From IMG/VR virus record IMGVR_UViG_3300011113_000747, positions 1 to 64,000 of that record: a stretch of DNA of 64,000 nt; one strand, 5' to 3'. This document shows, one piece after another, positions 62,541 through 64,000 of the stretch. Position 1 is the first letter of the stretch. Each line of letters starts with the position of its first letter. The notes beneath the pieces are model-generated. The model was not told the DNA's origin, did no database searches, and worked only from the letters and a program-made list of their open reading frames with translations. This stretch comes from a virus. The position numbers and the translations under genes are program-made.

Positions 62541-63959
62541 TTATTGATTGAGAGTTATACCAACACTCGTTCTTGTTGGATCAATTGACATATTAATAAT
62601 AAAGCCAGTGCTAAACATTTCGAAAAATCTAGGAATTTCACTATTTAAATTACCTTCACCTGTAAATACAACTGGGTAAAACTTTTTAGTTTCATCATTC
62701 GTGAATACAATACCATTGAACAATTTATCATTATGGTAACACGCTAAATGAATAGCAGCAATCAAAGGTCTTAACTTTGTGGAAACTGGATCTAAAAATT
62801 CCTGATAATTATCAGGTGTTACAACATTTTTAATACCCACTGTTAAATCATCAATATTAGCGCCTTTATAATTTCTTGTATTAACAAAACCATTAATAAT
62901 ATCATCATAAGATAGATTATTATCTTTCATAAAGAATGTAGCTATACTAGTAGAAAACGACATGTTTTTTCCTTTAATTTTAGAAACTTTATTATAGCTC
63001 GTCTCAATAGTTTTTATTACACTTTGTTTAACTTTTTGATCTCTAGCAGGGTTAGGATCAAAAACAACAGAACTAATCACATTTTTTATTTCTTCTATAT
63101 TATCAGTATCTTTAATTGATTTTGAAATTTTTGCTCCATGCGCAGCCCATCTAAGCTTACCAATAACGTTGCTGACAGAATTTATTACTTTCTGTTTAAC
63201 CGCTTGAAGACTTTTAAGACCTAAATCCGCAGAATTATTACTTAAAATTTCTTCTAATTTTTTAGGAGTTTGTAAAGTATAACCATCACCACCTAACCTA
63301 GCACCTGTACCTTTAACTTCATATTCACCAAACCCTGGAAAATCTAAATCACCCACGTCGCCTTTTTTGGCATCGGAAATTAACGTACTAATTAATTCAC
63401 CTTTACCCACACTGACTGTATTTACAAGAAACTTAACATTATAAAGTCTTTCGAATGCATCTTTTGCATCCTCAGGCATTTCAAATAAATCTATAAACTC
63501 ACTAGGTAATGTATTATACCAACTTTTAACACCTTTTGATAATAACATATTTCGAAATGGTGTATTAGGTGAACCTTGTAGTTTAGTAAATTTGGAAATA
63601 GTTTCGTTGTTTATTTTTAAATCATAGGACTTTAAAATATACATTACAGGGTTTAATACATCTGTAGTATAAGCAGAATTACCTTCATACCACCCTTTAG
63701 TCTGTAAAATATTATCAATAATTGTTTCGAAAGACCCACCACCAGCACCTTCAAATTTTTTATTTGTATTAATTTCTCTCTTTACCTTTTTAACAAAGTC
63801 ATCTGTAACAGGTTCGTTAATGATGGTCTCACCATTTTTTAAAACTGTAAGTTGAGCATCTTCTCTTATAACCTTGTAGATATCTTGCAAAGTTTTTGTC
63901 TGTTTGTGTTTTTTTCTATTACAAACCTGTTCATATAGTTTTGTTAAATTATAGTCCAT
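62541..63959 (-). CDS. Capsid-tagged PD-(D/E)XK-like protein
   Basis: 472 aa from MDYNLTKLYEQV (63959). Tag L-Y-E. 'GDVGDLDFPGFGEYEVKGTGARLGG' fits a D...E-x-K nuclease core. Otherwise helical; C-terminus reads 'TSVGITLNQ'. Starts just before the window end. Likely injected with DNA (inference). Confidence 0.65.
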   Translation of the reverse strand: MDYNLTKLYEQVCNRKKHKQTKTLQDIYKVIREDAQLTVLKNGETIINEPVTDDFVKKVKREINTNKKFEGAGGGSFETIIDNILQTKGWYEGNSAYTTDVLNPVMYILKSYDLKINNETISKFTKLQGSPNTPFRNMLLSKGVKSWYNTLPSEFIDLFEMPEDAKDAFERLYNVKFLVNTVSVGKGELISTLISDAKKGDVGDLDFPGFGEYEVKGTGARLGGDGYTLQTPKKLEEILSNNSADLGLKSLQAVKQKVINSVSNVIGKLRWAAHGAKISKSIKDTDNIEEIKNVISSVVFDPNPARDQKVKQSVIKTIETSYNKVSKIKGKNMSFSTSIATFFMKDNNLSYDDIINGFVNTRNYKGANIDDLTVGIKNVVTPDNYQEFLDPVSTKLRPLIAAIHLACYHNDKLFNGIVFTNDETKKFYPVVFTGEGNLNSEIPRFFEMFSTGFIINMSIDPTRTSVGITLNQ

Positions 63960-64000
63960 ATGTATTATTAATTGCAATTATAGTCCATACTTATTATCGA

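Noticed and set aside
1-64000. CRISPR arrays, insertion sequences, integrase or attachment sites
   Set aside because: No regular spaced direct repeats, transposase or integrase seen; direct repeats found are the promoter and tag modules.

Overview
This window looks like part of a large, AT-rich, T4-related tailed phage (myovirus) genome. I cannot name the host. Evidence for the T4 relationship: on the minus strand (about 26.6-34.5 kb) lies a head/neck/tail block with recognisable counterparts of gp15, gp20 (portal), gp13, gp4, gp21 (prohead protease), gp22 (scaffold) and gp23 (major capsid). Many genes start just downstream of T4-type late promoters (TATAAATA). There is a T4-type lysozyme, a gp31/GroES-like co-chaperonin, and a family of small late proteins whose N-termini resemble T4 capsid-targeting peptides.

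Layout. (1) 1-7.2 kb: an array of about 28 very small genes. Almost every one has its own near-identical promoter (GGAA at exactly -22, TATAAT at -12 to -7 relative to the ATG), so the predicted transcription start coincides with the ATG (leaderless early mRNAs). Inside it, two stretches (2823-3122 and 3487-4040) contain no cytosine at all on the coding strand. (2) 7.2-13.2 kb: late genes for small capsid-tagged proteins, the lysozyme and a phosphoribosyltransferase, plus a GC-rich island with a sigma70-like promoter. (3) 13.2-19.3 kb: nucleotide metabolism (NrdA, NrdB, GMP reductase) and a ClpP-like peptidase. (4) 19.3-23.1 kb, minus: baseplate hub/spike genes. (5) 23.1-25.9 kb: DpdA-like transglycosylase, GNAT, AAA_28-type kinase and QueF. 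(6) 26-38.5 kb, minus: capsid, neck and tail completion genes, an Fe-S helicase, a GroES-like protein, DUF366. (7) 38.5-43 kb, minus: UDP-galactopyranose mutase, a methyltransferase and four glycosyltransferase-like proteins. (8) 43.5-49.9 kb: ThyX, a kinase, a SET protein, QueE, PhoH, QueD and FolE. (9) 50-59.3 kb: about 40 tRNA genes covering all 20 amino acids plus an initiator, several CCA-ended tRNA-like RNAs, small CDSs including an R-S-E ADP-ribosyltransferase, and a tmRNA with an unusually long tag. (10) 59.4-64 kb: mostly minus-strand enzymes carrying the putative capsid-targeting N-terminus.

How it fits together. FolE, QueD, QueE, QueF and a DpdA-like enzyme point to 7-deazaguanine (preQ1-type) DNA modification; QueC is not in the window. 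RNR, ThyX, GMP reductase and the phosphoribosyltransferase feed nucleotide supply. The tRNA set, tmRNA and ClpP-like peptidase suggest translation and ribosome rescue that depend less on the host. A capsid cargo of small proteins and enzymes appears to be delivered with the DNA. The most unusual items are the cytosine-free genes, the promoter-equals-start-codon architecture, tRNAs with N-G-C T-loops and mismatched variable arms, and the 34-codon tmRNA tag.
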